A DNA stretch of 64,000 bases from Fluviibacter phosphoraccumulans (GCF_016110345.1 NZ_AP019011.1:930001-994000); one strand, 5' to 3'; shown: positions 35,888 to 45,008, counted from the first letter of the stretch. Numbers and translations are program-made. The notes: a model not told the origin generated them from the letters alone.

Positions 35888-36961
35888 ATGACCGTCAAAA
35901 TCGCGATTGATTGTATGGGTGGCGACCATGGCCCCAAGGTCACGGTTGCCGCTGCGCTTGCGTTCGTTGCAGAGTTTCCCGACGCAGAATTGACACTAGT
36001 CGGTCATGCTGACCGTCTGGAGAGCCGTCTGCGCCGTGCTTCGACCGATAAAGCCGTGCGCGATCGTCTGCGCGTCGTTCATGCCAGTGAAGTGGTTGCC
36101 ATGGATGAACCGCCCGCACTGGCGCTGCGCAACAAAAAAGATTCGTCAATGCGCGTGGCCATCAATCTGGTGAAGTCCGGAGAGGTGGCTGCGTGTGTTT
36201 CTGCTGGCAATACGGGCGCGCTAATGGCTATTTCGCGCTTTGTGCTGAAAATGCTGCCGGGAATTGATCGGCCGGCTATCTGTACGGTGATTCCGACGAT
36301 GACGGGTCAGACCCGTCTGCTGGATCTGGGTGCCAATGTCGATTGCACCGCAGACCATCTCCTGCAGTTCGCGGTAATGGGTTCTATTCTGACCAGCGCG
36401 GTTGAGCATATCGCCGCGCCGCGGGTAGGGCTGCTCAATATTGGCGAAGAAGATATCAAGGGTAATGAAGTTGTCAAACAGACAGCAGAATTACTTCGGG
36501 CGACAGATCTTAATTTTGTCGGCAACGTCGAAGGCGATGGTGTTTACAAAGGCGAGGCCGATGTCGTTGTCTGTGATGGCTTTGTCGGCAATGTGGCCCT
36601 CAAGGTTTCGGAAGGATTAGCGCAGATGCTGTCACGTTTTTTGCGTGAAGAATTTGAACGCAATCTTCTAACCCGCCTGATTGCTTTACTGGCATTGCCT
36701 GTACTCAGTCGTTTCAAGAAACGACTGGATCATCGCCGTTACAATGGGGCCAGCTTGCTAGGACTCAAAGGCACCGTGATCAAAAGTCATGGCTCGGCGG
36801 ATGTGTTTGCGTTTAGCCAAGCCATCAAGCGTGCCTATTTCGAAGCCGAAAACGGTGTCATCGACAAGATCGCCCATCGTGTTTCCAGCTACACCGGTTT
36901 ACAAACTGCAGCCTTGCTCATCGATCCTGCCAAGGATTCAGCAGCAATGGGAGAAGCCTGA
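35888..36961 (+). CDS. plsX: Phosphate acyltransferase PlsX
   Basis: PlsX converts acyl-ACP to acyl-phosphate, the acyl donor for phospholipid synthesis. The 357-residue protein starts with the family motif VKIAIDCMGGDHGPKVTVAAAL and contains SAGNTGALMA and a GLLNIGEEDIKGNE segment. It overlaps fabH by one base (TGATG), linking lipid assembly to fatty-acid initiation. Confidence 0.96.
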   Translation: MTVKIAIDCMGGDHGPKVTVAAALAFVAEFPDAELTLVGHADRLESRLRRASTDKAVRDRLRVVHASEVVAMDEPPALALRNKKDSSMRVAINLVKSGEVAACVSAGNTGALMAISRFVLKMLPGIDRPAICTVIPTMTGQTRLLDLGANVDCTADHLLQFAVMGSILTSAVEHIAAPRVGLLNIGEEDIKGNEVVKQTAELLRATDLNFVGNVEGDGVYKGEADVVVCDGFVGNVALKVSEGLAQMLSRFLREEFERNLLTRLIALLALPVLSRFKKRLDHRRYNGASLLGLKGTVIKSHGSADVFAFSQAIKRAYFEAENGVIDKIAHRVSSYTGLQTAALLIDPAKDSAAMGEA

Positions 36962-37935
36962 TGGCTCAAAGCATTTACGCTCAGCTCGCCGGCATTGGCA
37001 GCTACCTGCCAGGTGCACCAATATCTAATGAAGCACTGATTCAGGCCAAAGGTCTGGATTCCAGTGATGAATGGATTGTCACGCGCACCGGTATTGCCGC
37101 ACGTCACCATGCGCCAGAGGGTGTTAACTCGAGTGTGTTGGCCGAAGAGGCCAGCCGTCGCGCCATGGCGGATGCAGGTATTGATGCCGCCGACCTGGAC
37201 CTGATTATTGTGGCGACATCAACGCCGGATATGATTTTCCCGAGTACAGCCTGTTTGTTGCAAGGCAAGCTGGGCAACGTCGGTGCCACCGCATTTGATG
37301 TGCAGGCAGTGTGTTCCGGCTTCGTCTATGCCATGACGATTGCCGAAAAATTCATTCGTTCAGGCAGTCACAAGACAGCCCTGATCGTTGGTGCCGAAGT
37401 GTTCTCGCGCATCATGGATTGGCAAGACCGTGGCACGTGTGTGCTGTTTGGTGATGGGGCTGGTGCTGTCGTCCTCAAGGCGGCCGACCAACCGGGCTTG
37501 ATGGCGACATCGTTGCATGCCGACGGTTCCCAGGCAGATATTCTCAACGTGCCGGGGCAGGTGCGCAACGGCGTGGTCACGGGTGATCCGTTTCTGCGCA
37601 TGGATGGTCAGGCTGTTTTCAAATTTGCTGTGCGTGCATTAACCGATAGCGCCCTGGAATGCTGTGAGGCCGCCGGTATCAGGCCGGAACAGATTGATTG
37701 GTTGGTGCCACATCAGGCCAACGTTCGTATTATTGAAGCTATTGGTAAACGTCTCTCGCTGCCCAGCGACCGCGTGATTGTCACTGTCGCTCGTCACGGC
37801 AACACCTCGGCCGCATCAGTGCCCTTGGCACTGGATGAAGCGGTTAAAGACGGTCGTATCAAACGAGGCCAGACGCTGATGCTGCAGGGCGTCGGTGGGG
37901 GGTTTACCTGGGGCAGCGTCTTGCTCAAATATTAA
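36961..37935 (+). CDS. fabH: 3-oxoacyl-ACP synthase III (FabH)
   Basis: FabH condenses acetyl-CoA with malonyl-ACP to start fatty-acid synthesis. The 324-residue thiolase-fold protein has the catalytic Cys118 in VCSGFVYAM, the His in VPHQANVRI, and the Asn in ARHGNTSAASVP. The ATG shares one base with the plsX stop. After its stop comes a possible small inverted-repeat element before fabD. Confidence 0.96.
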   Translation: MAQSIYAQLAGIGSYLPGAPISNEALIQAKGLDSSDEWIVTRTGIAARHHAPEGVNSSVLAEEASRRAMADAGIDAADLDLIIVATSTPDMIFPSTACLLQGKLGNVGATAFDVQAVCSGFVYAMTIAEKFIRSGSHKTALIVGAEVFSRIMDWQDRGTCVLFGDGAGAVVLKAADQPGLMATSLHADGSQADILNVPGQVRNGVVTGDPFLRMDGQAVFKFAVRALTDSALECCEAAGIRPEQIDWLVPHQANVRIIEAIGKRLSLPSDRVIVTVARHGNTSAASVPLALDEAVKDGRIKRGQTLMLQGVGGGFTWGSVLLKY

Positions 37936-38051
37936 TTACGGGACAGCCGGATTGCTTTGTTGCGCGGTGCTCGCTCTTTCGCCTATCTACGCGATATGTC
38001 TCGTTCGCTGTGCTCCGTGCGCCTCGCACTCCATTCTGCCCCATAATTAAT
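37931..38051. repeat. Possible small element with imperfect terminal inverted repeats
   Basis: The 16 bases at 37931-37946 (ATTAATTACGGGACAG) match the complement of 38036-38051 at 14 positions and enclose an 89-base core without an open frame of any length. The left end overlaps the fabH stop codon. It could be a miniature mobile element or a large RNA stem; only one copy was noticed in this window. Confidence 0.4.
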
Positions 38052-38070
38052 CAGTCTTTTGGAGGTCTCA

Positions 38071-38997
38071 ATGTCGTTCGCTTTTGTATTTCCCGGTCAA
38101 GGCTCACAGTCAGTCGGCATGATGGCCGCCTACGGTGATTCGCCTGTTGTGCGCGCCACGTTTGATGAAGCCTCGGCTGCTCTGGGTGAAGATTTGTGGA
38201 CCATGGTTGCCGAAGGTCCGGCAGAGCGTTTATCGCAAACAGTGAATACCCAACCGATTATGTTGACTGCGGGTGTTGCCGTGTGGCGTCTGTGGGAAAG
38301 CCTGGGCGGCAAAATGCCAGCCGTTGTGGCTGGTCATAGCCTGGGTGAATATTCGGCACTAGTGGCTGCCGGTTCGCTGAAGCTGGCCGATGCTGTGCCG
38401 CTGGTACGCTTGCGCGCAGCCGCCATGCAAGAGGCCGTGCCGGTTGGTACGGGCGCCATGGCCGCCATTCTGGGCCTGGATGAAGAGGGCATTGCTGCTG
38501 CCTGTGCCGAAGCCGCCCAGGGAGAAGTCGTTGAGCCCGTTAATTTCAATGCACCGGGCCAAACGGTGATCGCTGGCCATAAGGGCGCAGTAGAACGCGC
38601 CTGTGAGGCCTGCAAGGCACGTGGTGCTAAACGCGCCGTGTTGTTGCCCGTTTCTGCGCCATTCCATTCATCGCTACTCAAGCCAGCGGCAGATCGACTC
38701 GCCGTTGCCTTGGCTGATATCACCCTCAACACCCCGCTGATTCCGGTCGTTAACAACGTGGACGTTGCCATTGAAACCGATCCGGCCAAGATTAAAGATG
38801 CGCTCGTACGCCAGGCCGCCAAGCCGGTGCGCTGGGTAGAAACCATCCAGAAAATCGCGGGTATGGGTGTTGCTACGGCAGCTGAGTGCGGTCCGGGTAA
38901 AGTGCTCGCTGGTCTGACCAAGCGCTGTGCCGATGGCATCACCGGTGTTGCTCTGGCCGATGCCGAATCGGTGAATGCCAATCTGACTTTGAACTGA
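38071..38997 (+). CDS. fabD: Malonyl-CoA-ACP transacylase (FabD)
   Basis: FabD loads malonate onto ACP. The 308-residue protein begins FAFVFPGQGSQSVGMM and has the nucleophile Ser90 in GHSLGEYSAL; the active-site His lies in LLPVSAPFHSSLL. The ATG at 38071 has a GGAGG ribosome-binding site; a TTG four codons earlier is in frame but less likely. The gene is followed nine bases later by fabG. Confidence 0.96.
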   Translation: MSFAFVFPGQGSQSVGMMAAYGDSPVVRATFDEASAALGEDLWTMVAEGPAERLSQTVNTQPIMLTAGVAVWRLWESLGGKMPAVVAGHSLGEYSALVAAGSLKLADAVPLVRLRAAAMQEAVPVGTGAMAAILGLDEEGIAAACAEAAQGEVVEPVNFNAPGQTVIAGHKGAVERACEACKARGAKRAVLLPVSAPFHSSLLKPAADRLAVALADITLNTPLIPVVNNVDVAIETDPAKIKDALVRQAAKPVRWVETIQKIAGMGVATAAECGPGKVLAGLTKRCADGITGVALADAESVNANLTLN

Positions 38998-39006
38998 GGA
39001 ATTGTT

Positions 39007-39747
39007 ATGACTGCAACGGTTGCACTGGTTACGGGCGCTTCGCGTGGTATTGGCCGCGCTATTGCTATGGAATTGACTCGCCAAGGGATGACCGTCATTG
39101 GTACGGCGACCAGTGAATCGGGTGCTGCCAGCATTACCGAAGCCATCAAGGCCGCCGGTGGTGCAGGGTGGGGCGCCGCACTGGATGTGCGAGATGCCGC
39201 TGGCGTTGATGCGCTGATCAGCGATATCGACGCTAAAACAGGCACTGCAATTACCGTGCTGGTCAATAACGCCGGGATTACCCGCGACACGTTGGCCATG
39301 CGTATGAAAGATGAAGACTGGGATGACGTGCTCGACACCAATCTCAAATCCGTATTCCGTATGTGTCGCGCGGTGATGCGCGGCATGATGAAAGCCCGTA
39401 CCGGTCGCATCGTCAATATTACGTCCGTCGTCGGCCATGCGGGTAACCCCGGCCAGGCCAACTACTGCGCTGCCAAGGCCGGTGTTAGCGGCATGACCCG
39501 CTCACTGGCCCGTGAACTGGGTAGCCGCGGTATTACGGTCAACTGCGTCGCACCGGGCTTTATCGATACCGATATGACCAAAGCCCTGGACGATAGCCAG
39601 AAAGCCATGTTGTTGGGCAACATCCCGCTCGGTCGTCTTGGTACCCCTGAGGATATCGCCGCGGCAGTGGGTTTCCTGGTTTCTCCGGCGGCATCTTATG
39701 TGACGGGTAGCACCATTCACGTAAACGGCGGCATGTACCTCGCCTAA
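39007..39747 (+). CDS. fabG: 3-oxoacyl-ACP reductase (FabG)
   Basis: FabG reduces the beta-keto group during fatty-acid elongation with NADPH. The 246-residue short-chain dehydrogenase shows the cofactor motif TGASRGIG at about residues 10-17, NNAG near 90, and the catalytic Ser and YxxxK (TSVVGHAGNPGQANYCAAK). Length and context between fabD and acpP are standard. Confidence 0.96.
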   Translation: MTATVALVTGASRGIGRAIAMELTRQGMTVIGTATSESGAASITEAIKAAGGAGWGAALDVRDAAGVDALISDIDAKTGTAITVLVNNAGITRDTLAMRMKDEDWDDVLDTNLKSVFRMCRAVMRGMMKARTGRIVNITSVVGHAGNPGQANYCAAKAGVSGMTRSLARELGSRGITVNCVAPGFIDTDMTKALDDSQKAMLLGNIPLGRLGTPEDIAAAVGFLVSPAASYVTGSTIHVNGGMYLA

Positions 39748-39777
39748 GTTTTTTTTGTTCTATCGCTCACGAAAACT

Positions 39778-39804
39778 TTGCGGTTGGCTGTGTTTTGGTA
39801 GAAT
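39778..39804 (+). promoter_or_regulatory. Possible acpP promoter
   Basis: TTGCGG (39778-39783) and TAGAAT (39799-39804) stand 15 bases apart in the gap between fabG and acpP. The -10 match is good but the spacing is short. A separate acpP promoter is known in E. coli. Confidence 0.45.
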
Positions 39805-39852
39805 AGAGTCTGCTTTTCCACCACCTCTAATAGAAGGGTAATAGGAGCTTCA

Positions 39853-40089
39853 ATGGATAACATCGAACAGCGCGTCAAAAAGATCGTAGCCGAACAACTT
39901 GGCGTTAACGAAGCTGACGTGAAGAATGAATCTTCTTTCGTTGATGATCTGGGCGCAGATTCGCTGGATACAGTTGAACTCGTGATGGCACTCGAAGAGG
40001 AATTCGAATGCGAAATTCCGGATGAAGATGCCGAGAAGATCACCACGGTTCAGCAAGCGATCGACTACGTCAATTCACATCAGAAATAA
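39853..40089 (+). CDS. acpP: Acyl carrier protein
   Basis: This is the 78-residue carrier of growing fatty acids. The phosphopantetheine attachment Ser37 lies in GADSLDTVELVMALEEEF; the protein is strongly acidic as expected. AcpS, encoded at 52394, attaches the prosthetic group. An AGGAG ribosome-binding site precedes the ATG, and a hairpin follows the gene before fabF. Confidence 0.98.
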   Translation: MDNIEQRVKKIVAEQLGVNEADVKNESSFVDDLGADSLDTVELVMALEEEFECEIPDEDAEKITTVQQAIDYVNSHQK

Positions 40090-40110
40090 TATTCGCTTGT
40101 TGCGTCATAG

Positions 40111-40135
40111 CGGCCGACGCGCTTTGTGTCGGCCG
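40111..40135 (+). terminator. Hairpin between acpP and fabF, likely partial terminator
   Basis: A perfect eight-base stem CGGCCGAC/GTCGGCCG with a nine-base loop is followed by TATTT. The short T-stretch suggests partial termination, which would give more acpP than fabF message. Confidence 0.6.
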
Positions 40136-40186
40136 TATTTATATCAGCCCGGGCTTTATTAGAACCGGGATAGTGGAGGAGTTGGC

Positions 40187-41416
40187 ATGCGTCGTCGCGT
40201 TGTCGTCACAGGATTGGGTGTCATCAGCCCGGTAGGTAACACCGTTGCAGAAGCCTGGTCTAATCTGGTGGCTGGTCGCAGTGGTATTACAGCAGTGACC
40301 CGTTTTGACGCAAGTACATTTCCCTCGCGTATTGCTGGCGAAGTCAAAGGCTTTAACGTCGCAGATTATCTGCCGGCCAAAGACGCGCGCCGCATGGATA
40401 CCTTTATTCATTACGGCATGGCAGCGGGCATTCAGGCCGTTCGCGATGCCGGCCTTGCCGAGCACCCGGCCGATGCCGAGCGCATTGGGGTGTGCATTGG
40501 TTCGGGTATTGGTGGCTTGCCGCTGATCGAAGAAACCAAGTCGACCTACGATGCTGCTGGTGTCCGCAAGATTTCTCCTTTCTTTGTGCCGGGTTCAATC
40601 ATTAATATGATCTCCGGTAACTTGTCGATCATGTACGGCTTCAAAGGCCCGAACATTGCCACAGTGACCGCCTGTACAACGGGTTTGCACGCCATCGGTA
40701 TGGCCGGTCGCATGATCGAATACGGCGATGCCGACGTGATGATCGCCGGTGGTGCCGAGTCAACTATTTCTCCGTTGGGTCTGGGTGGCTTCTGTGCTGC
40801 CCGTGCGCTGTCTGAGCGTAACGACGATCCGTCAACGGCCAGCCGCCCGTGGGACAAAGACCGTGATGGCTTTGTACTAGGTGAGGGGGCAGGCGTACTG
40901 GTGCTCGAAGAGTATGAACACGCCAAAGCCCGTGGTGCCAAGATCTACGCCGAACTTGGCGGTTTTGGTATGAGCGGTGATGCCTATCACATGACCGCCC
41001 CGGATACCGATGGCCCGAAGCGCAGCATGGCGGCCGCTTTGAAAAATGCGGGTGTGAATACCGACAACGTGCAATACCTCAATGCGCATGGCACATCGAC
41101 CCCGCTCGGTGACAAGAACGAAACAGAAGCCATCAAGCTGCTGTTCGGTGCTGATGCCAAAAAGCTGGTGGTTAACTCCACCAAGTCGATGACCGGTCAC
41201 CTGTTGGGTGGCGCGGGTGGTCTGGAGTCGGTGTTTACCGTACTGGCGGTACATCATCAGATTTCTCCACCGACCATCAACATCTTCAATCAGGATCCGG
41301 AATGTGATCTGGATTATTGCGCCAACACCGCGCGTGAGATGAAGATCGATGTCGCACTGAAGAACAACTTTGGCTTCGGTGGCACCAACGGTTCATTGAT
41401 CTTCAAACGTTTCTAA
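40187..41416 (+). CDS. fabF: 3-oxoacyl-ACP synthase II (FabF)
   Basis: FabF extends acyl-ACP by condensation with malonyl-ACP. The 409-residue protein has the catalytic Cys163 in TVTACTTGLHAIG and the two His residues in NAHGTSTPLGD and SMTGHLLGGAG. A GGAGG-type ribosome-binding site precedes the ATG. It closes the fatty-acid cluster and is followed by a small membrane-protein gene. Confidence 0.97.
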   Translation: MRRRVVVTGLGVISPVGNTVAEAWSNLVAGRSGITAVTRFDASTFPSRIAGEVKGFNVADYLPAKDARRMDTFIHYGMAAGIQAVRDAGLAEHPADAERIGVCIGSGIGGLPLIEETKSTYDAAGVRKISPFFVPGSIINMISGNLSIMYGFKGPNIATVTACTTGLHAIGMAGRMIEYGDADVMIAGGAESTISPLGLGGFCAARALSERNDDPSTASRPWDKDRDGFVLGEGAGVLVLEEYEHAKARGAKIYAELGGFGMSGDAYHMTAPDTDGPKRSMAAALKNAGVNTDNVQYLNAHGTSTPLGDKNETEAIKLLFGADAKKLVVNSTKSMTGHLLGGAGGLESVFTVLAVHHQISPPTINIFNQDPECDLDYCANTAREMKIDVALKNNFGFGGTNGSLIFKRF

Positions 41417-41420
41417 ACGT

Positions 41421-41855
41421 ATGATGCGCCGGCTTGAAATCCGGCCCGTCGTATCACGCCGCCTTCGGGCGGCGTTGCTTTTGGTCTTGATGCTGGCGGG
41501 CCTCAGTTTGAGTCAAAGCAGCCTTACGGGTTGGCTGTTGACGGGCGTGCTTGTCGCATTAGGCGGGGTGTTCATGCAGGCCTGGTTAGCTGCCAGCCAC
41601 CGGCCACCGGCATTGTCCTTGTCTTTTCGGCCTCTGGTTGCGCATGTATTGGACGCAAACGGGGCAGAGCGGCCATTACGTTGTACCCGCCTGAGCGTTT
41701 ATCCGTGGCTCATGGTGCTTCATGCCGAGCTTGCAGCTAACAAGCGTCAGATCATTGTGCTTTTGCCTGATAGCCTTGCTGATGCCTCCGGCGATCAGTG
41801 GCGTCAGCTCCTGGTTTGGGCCAAGCTGATGCGTCGGCAGATCGCCTTAGATTAG
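41421..41855 (+). CDS. Small membrane protein, YgfX-like
   Basis: A 144-residue protein with two adjacent hydrophobic helices near residues 17-33 and 38-53, followed by a soluble domain with conserved aromatic residues (CTRLSVYPWLMVLHAEL, IIVLLPDSLADASGDQWRQLLVW). The layout matches the YgfX (CptA) family, reported in E. coli as a toxin-like protein affecting the cytoskeleton; assignment rests on the overall pattern and the LPDS...QWRQLLVW end. It starts four bases after fabF. Confidence 0.6.
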   Translation: MMRRLEIRPVVSRRLRAALLLVLMLAGLSLSQSSLTGWLLTGVLVALGGVFMQAWLAASHRPPALSLSFRPLVAHVLDANGAERPLRCTRLSVYPWLMVLHAELAANKRQIIVLLPDSLADASGDQWRQLLVWAKLMRRQIALD

Positions 41856-41861
41856 ATCAAC

Positions 41862-43469
41862 TTAGGATCGACGACGTAGTGCCGTGTTTTTAGCCCGCTT
41901 CAGGGTGTCCGGATAATCTCGTGAGTAGTGCAAACCACGGCTTTCCTTGCGACGCAAGGCCGATTGCACGATGAGATCGGCCGTCTGCACCAGATTGCGC
42001 AATTCGAGCAGATCATGGCTGATGCGGAAGTTGGCATAAAACTCATCAATTTCACGCGTCAGCAGACGAATCCGGTGCTGGGCACGCAACAGGCGCTTGG
42101 TGGTTCTTACAATGCCGACGTAATCCCACATAAAGCGGCGCAGTTCATCCCAGTTGTGCGAGATAACGATTTCTTCATCGGCATCGGTGACGCGGCTTTC
42201 ATCCCAGTGCGGCAGTGCTTTCGGCGCTGGCTGTGGGTTGGCAATAATCATGTCCGTAGCGGCGCGTGAATAGACCAGACATTCCAGCAGTGAATTCGAA
42301 GCCAGGCGGTTGGCACCATGCAGACCGCTACACGTCACCTCGCCGGCCGCGTAGAGCCCGGGTAAATCGGTGCGACCATGCTGATCAATCATTACGCCAC
42401 CACACGTGTAGTGGGCAGCGGGAACGACTGGAATGGGTTCTTTCGTGATGTCGATACCCAACTGCAGGCAACGTTCGTAAATCGTCGGAAAATGCGCGCG
42501 AATAAACTCAGCGGGCTGATGAGAAATATCCAGATAGACACAGTCAAGACCATGCCGTTTCATCTCGGCATCAATGGCGCGCGCGACGATATCGCGTGGC
42601 GCTAGCTCTGCACGGGGGTCGTAGTCATCCATAAAGCGCGTGCCGTCCGGGCGCTTCAGTAGACCGCCTTCACCGCGTACCGCCTCGCTAATCAGGAATG
42701 ATTTTTCCTTGGGGTGGTACAGGCAGGTCGGGTGGAACTGGATGAACTCCATGTTGGCAATCCGGCAGCCAGCGCGCCAGGCCATGGCGATACCATCGCC
42801 GGTGGAGGTATCGGGGTTGGTCGTGTAAAGATAAACCTTACCTGCGCCGCCTGTAGCCAGAATAGTCTGGCCAGCGGCAATGGTTTTTACGTCGCCACTC
42901 TGGCTGTCGAGCACGTAGGCACCCAGACAACGATCTTTTTGAGCAAAAGCCAGCTCGCCAATTTTGCTGGACGTAATCAGATCCACCACGATGTGATGTT
43001 CCATCACGTGGATATTGCGGTGATTACGCACCTGCGGGGTGAGGGTGTCCTGAACCGCCGCACCTGTTGCATCATCGACATGGATCACTCGGCGATGACT
43101 GTGGCCGCCTTCACGGGTCAGGTGATAGCGACCTGCTTCGCGGGTAAAGGGCACGCCGCGGTCGATCAGCCACTGAATGGCTTCACTGGCATGCTCAACG
43201 GCAAAGCGCGTGGCGGCAGGATCGTTCAGGTACGCACCGGCCATCAGGGTGTCTGCAATATGATTCTCAACCGAGTCCGTGCTGTCTAGTACGGCGGCGA
43301 TACCGCCTTGCGCCCAGCCCGAGGCAGAATCGACAAGCCGACGCTTGCTCGCCAGCCCGACTTTTAAACCGGCATCAGCCAGACACAAAGCGGCGCTCTG
43401 ACCAGCCAGGCCGCTGCCGATAATCAGCACATCAAAACGGTGTGTGCAGGAGGAGGGTGTCTGTTTCAA
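41862..43469 (-). CDS. nadB: L-aspartate oxidase
   Basis: NadB makes iminoaspartate, the first step of NAD synthesis. The 535-residue flavoprotein has the FAD-binding motif IIGSGLAGQSAALCLADAG at the N-terminus, the HSHRRVIHVDDATG active-site region and FHPTCLYHP, as in succinate dehydrogenase relatives. It is convergent with the fabF group and divergent from rpoE, the same neighbourhood as in pseudomonads. Confidence 0.95.
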   Translation of the reverse strand: MKQTPSSCTHRFDVLIIGSGLAGQSAALCLADAGLKVGLASKRRLVDSASGWAQGGIAAVLDSTDSVENHIADTLMAGAYLNDPAATRFAVEHASEAIQWLIDRGVPFTREAGRYHLTREGGHSHRRVIHVDDATGAAVQDTLTPQVRNHRNIHVMEHHIVVDLITSSKIGELAFAQKDRCLGAYVLDSQSGDVKTIAAGQTILATGGAGKVYLYTTNPDTSTGDGIAMAWRAGCRIANMEFIQFHPTCLYHPKEKSFLISEAVRGEGGLLKRPDGTRFMDDYDPRAELAPRDIVARAIDAEMKRHGLDCVYLDISHQPAEFIRAHFPTIYERCLQLGIDITKEPIPVVPAAHYTCGGVMIDQHGRTDLPGLYAAGEVTCSGLHGANRLASNSLLECLVYSRAATDMIIANPQPAPKALPHWDESRVTDADEEIVISHNWDELRRFMWDYVGIVRTTKRLLRAQHRIRLLTREIDEFYANFRISHDLLELRNLVQTADLIVQSALRRKESRGLHYSRDYPDTLKRAKNTALRRRS

Positions 43470-43632
43470 CGTAGTATTGGGTAGGAGATGCGGGCAAAGG
43501 GCAGGCGATATAGCGAAAAGGGCTGTCTCAACTTAAACTAGCAATCATTCTACAAGGTTAGAACAGGAAGCAGAAATTAAACAGTCACCCGATCGATTAC
43601 CCGCCAACCCTGATACGCACAAAGGGAAAGAG

Positions 43633-44208
43633 GTGGTTGCCGAAACGGCACTTGTCGCCGCCGCTCAAGGTGGTGATCGTGCTGCCTTCGAATGCCTGGT
43701 CATGTCTTGTCAGGCCAGAATCTTGCGTTGGCTTACCCGTTTAACGCAGAACCGTGCCGTGGCCGAAGAGCTGCTGCAAGAATCCCTGTTTAAAGCCTTT
43801 GTCTCCTTACACGGGTTTCGTGCCGAGGCCAGTTTTAGTACCTGGCTGGCGCATATTGCCCGTAATACTTTTTATGCCTGGAAGAAAGAACAGGGGCGGC
43901 GACCGGATCAAGACGCTTTGGACGAAGACACCGTGGCCGCAGAGGATGGCCTGGTGGATTGGCCAAGCCATACAGAGAGCCCCGAGACTCTGCTTTGGCA
44001 GCAGGAATTAACCCAGAGTTTGAGTCAAGCCATGGCTGAATTGCCTCAACCTTTAAGTCAGGCACTCTCACTGCGCGAGCAAGAGGGCTTGAGTTATGAA
44101 GAAATTGCCCAAATTCAACAAGTACCTATTGGCACCGTTCGGTCACGGATTCATCGCGCCCGGGAAAGCCTGTCGCATACGCTAAAAGATTTAATGGAAC
44201 CAGCATGA
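43633..44208 (+). CDS. rpoE: Extracytoplasmic-function sigma factor RpoE
   Basis: A 191-residue ECF sigma factor of the sigma-E/AlgU group that responds to envelope stress. Region 2 is seen as LLQESLFKAFVSLHGFRAEASFSTWLAHIARN and region 4 as LREQEGLSYEEIAQIQQVPIGTVRSRIHRARESL. The start is a GTG after an AAAGGGAAAG stretch; no ATG lies upstream in frame. Its last bases overlap the anti-sigma gene by four. Order rpoE-rseA-rseC-degP supports the assignment. Confidence 0.93.
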   Translation: MVAETALVAAAQGGDRAAFECLVMSCQARILRWLTRLTQNRAVAEELLQESLFKAFVSLHGFRAEASFSTWLAHIARNTFYAWKKEQGRRPDQDALDEDTVAAEDGLVDWPSHTESPETLLWQQELTQSLSQAMAELPQPLSQALSLREQEGLSYEEIAQIQQVPIGTVRSRIHRARESLSHTLKDLMEPA

Positions 44209-44486
44209 CCCATTTAACGATACAAGCCACCTGCATAGAGGCCGACGTACTGCCTGAAGATCAAACCTGGGTGTCGGCTTTTATTGATGGCGAAAGCGTG
44301 CTTCCTGCCGGTGGCTTAAATGCAAACCCTGCCATCAGCCATCAGTATTATCAGTATCAGCTGATTCGTCAGACGCTGCGTGGCGTTAGCCTTGCGACAT
44401 CAACGGAAACGATCACCTGGCACCAAACCCAATTGTCGCGACTGTGGGCGCGTGTGGATGCGCAAACCGTCGTTCAAGACGCCTGA
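44205..44486 (+). CDS. rseA: Short RseA-like anti-sigma factor, no membrane segment
   Basis: Position and overlap with rpoE identify it as the anti-sigma gene, and the WVSAFIDGES segment and helices around QYYQYQLIRQTLRG match the RseA N-terminal sigma-binding domain. The product has only 93 residues. RseA/MucA proteins are usually around 190-220 residues, with a membrane helix and a periplasmic part cut by DegS and RseP; both are missing. Only 21 bases separate its stop from rseC, so no hidden second half exists, and no rseB is present. It may act as a purely cytoplasmic anti-sigma protein. Confidence 0.7.
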   Translation: MTHLTIQATCIEADVLPEDQTWVSAFIDGESVLPAGGLNANPAISHQYYQYQLIRQTLRGVSLATSTETITWHQTQLSRLWARVDAQTVVQDA

Positions 44487-44507
44487 AATAGCGTAGGATT
44501 CGAAGTT

Positions 44508-44981
44508 ATGGCAGAACGTGAAGCACAAGTCATTGAAATCATTCCAGCAACCCAGCCAGAGGTGCCGGGTTTGGTGCGTCTACAGTTTGAAACGTCGGGC
44601 GGCTGTGGTCGATGCAATGAGAACGGAGGCTGTGGCGGCGTCAGTATCGCTCAGCCCCTATGTAGTAAGCCTAAGACATTGCTGGTGCCGAATCGCTTTG
44701 GTGTTCAAATGGGCGATAAGGTGCTCGTTGCCATCCCGGATGCTCTGTTGTCGCAAGGCGTTACCCGCGCCTATCTGATTCCGCTGCTTTTGCTTTTTGC
44801 CGGCAGTATTTTAGGCGGTGCCTTGCTGCCGGTTGTTGCGCCAGTTCAGTGGCAAGTAACCTCGGACATTGGTGCCATCGCTGGCGCAGGCGTGGGGCTG
44901 ATTGCTGCTTGGGCGCAATTACAACGAAGCCAACGGTCGCAGGCTATGGCCGTGCCACACATCGTTCGTCATCTTGTCTGA
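44508..44981 (+). CDS. rseC: RseC/MucC-family positive regulator
   Basis: A 157-residue membrane protein. The N-terminal cytoplasmic part carries a Cys-rich motif (CGRCNENGGCGG and a later Cys), a mark of the RseC family, and two membrane helices follow (LIPLLLLFAGSILGGALLP and IGAIAGAGVGLIAAWA). RseC modulates sigma-E activity and, in E. coli, works in reduction of SoxR. It lies between the anti-sigma gene and degP. Confidence 0.88.
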   Translation: MAEREAQVIEIIPATQPEVPGLVRLQFETSGGCGRCNENGGCGGVSIAQPLCSKPKTLLVPNRFGVQMGDKVLVAIPDALLSQGVTRAYLIPLLLLFAGSILGGALLPVVAPVQWQVTSDIGAIAGAGVGLIAAWAQLQRSQRSQAMAVPHIVRHLV

Positions 44982-45008
44982 TTTTTAACAATCTTCTTTA
45001 AGTTCGCA

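Noticed and set aside
38334..39461. A 375-codon frame antisense to fabD and fabG
   Set aside because: Low-complexity Ala/Ser/Thr translation typical of the reverse of a GC-rich gene; both sense genes are certain.
43500..43580. Possible sigma-E promoter before rpoE (AACTT and a TCTAC-like box)
   Set aside because: The match to the GAACTT-N16-TCTGA pattern is weak and the spacing is off.
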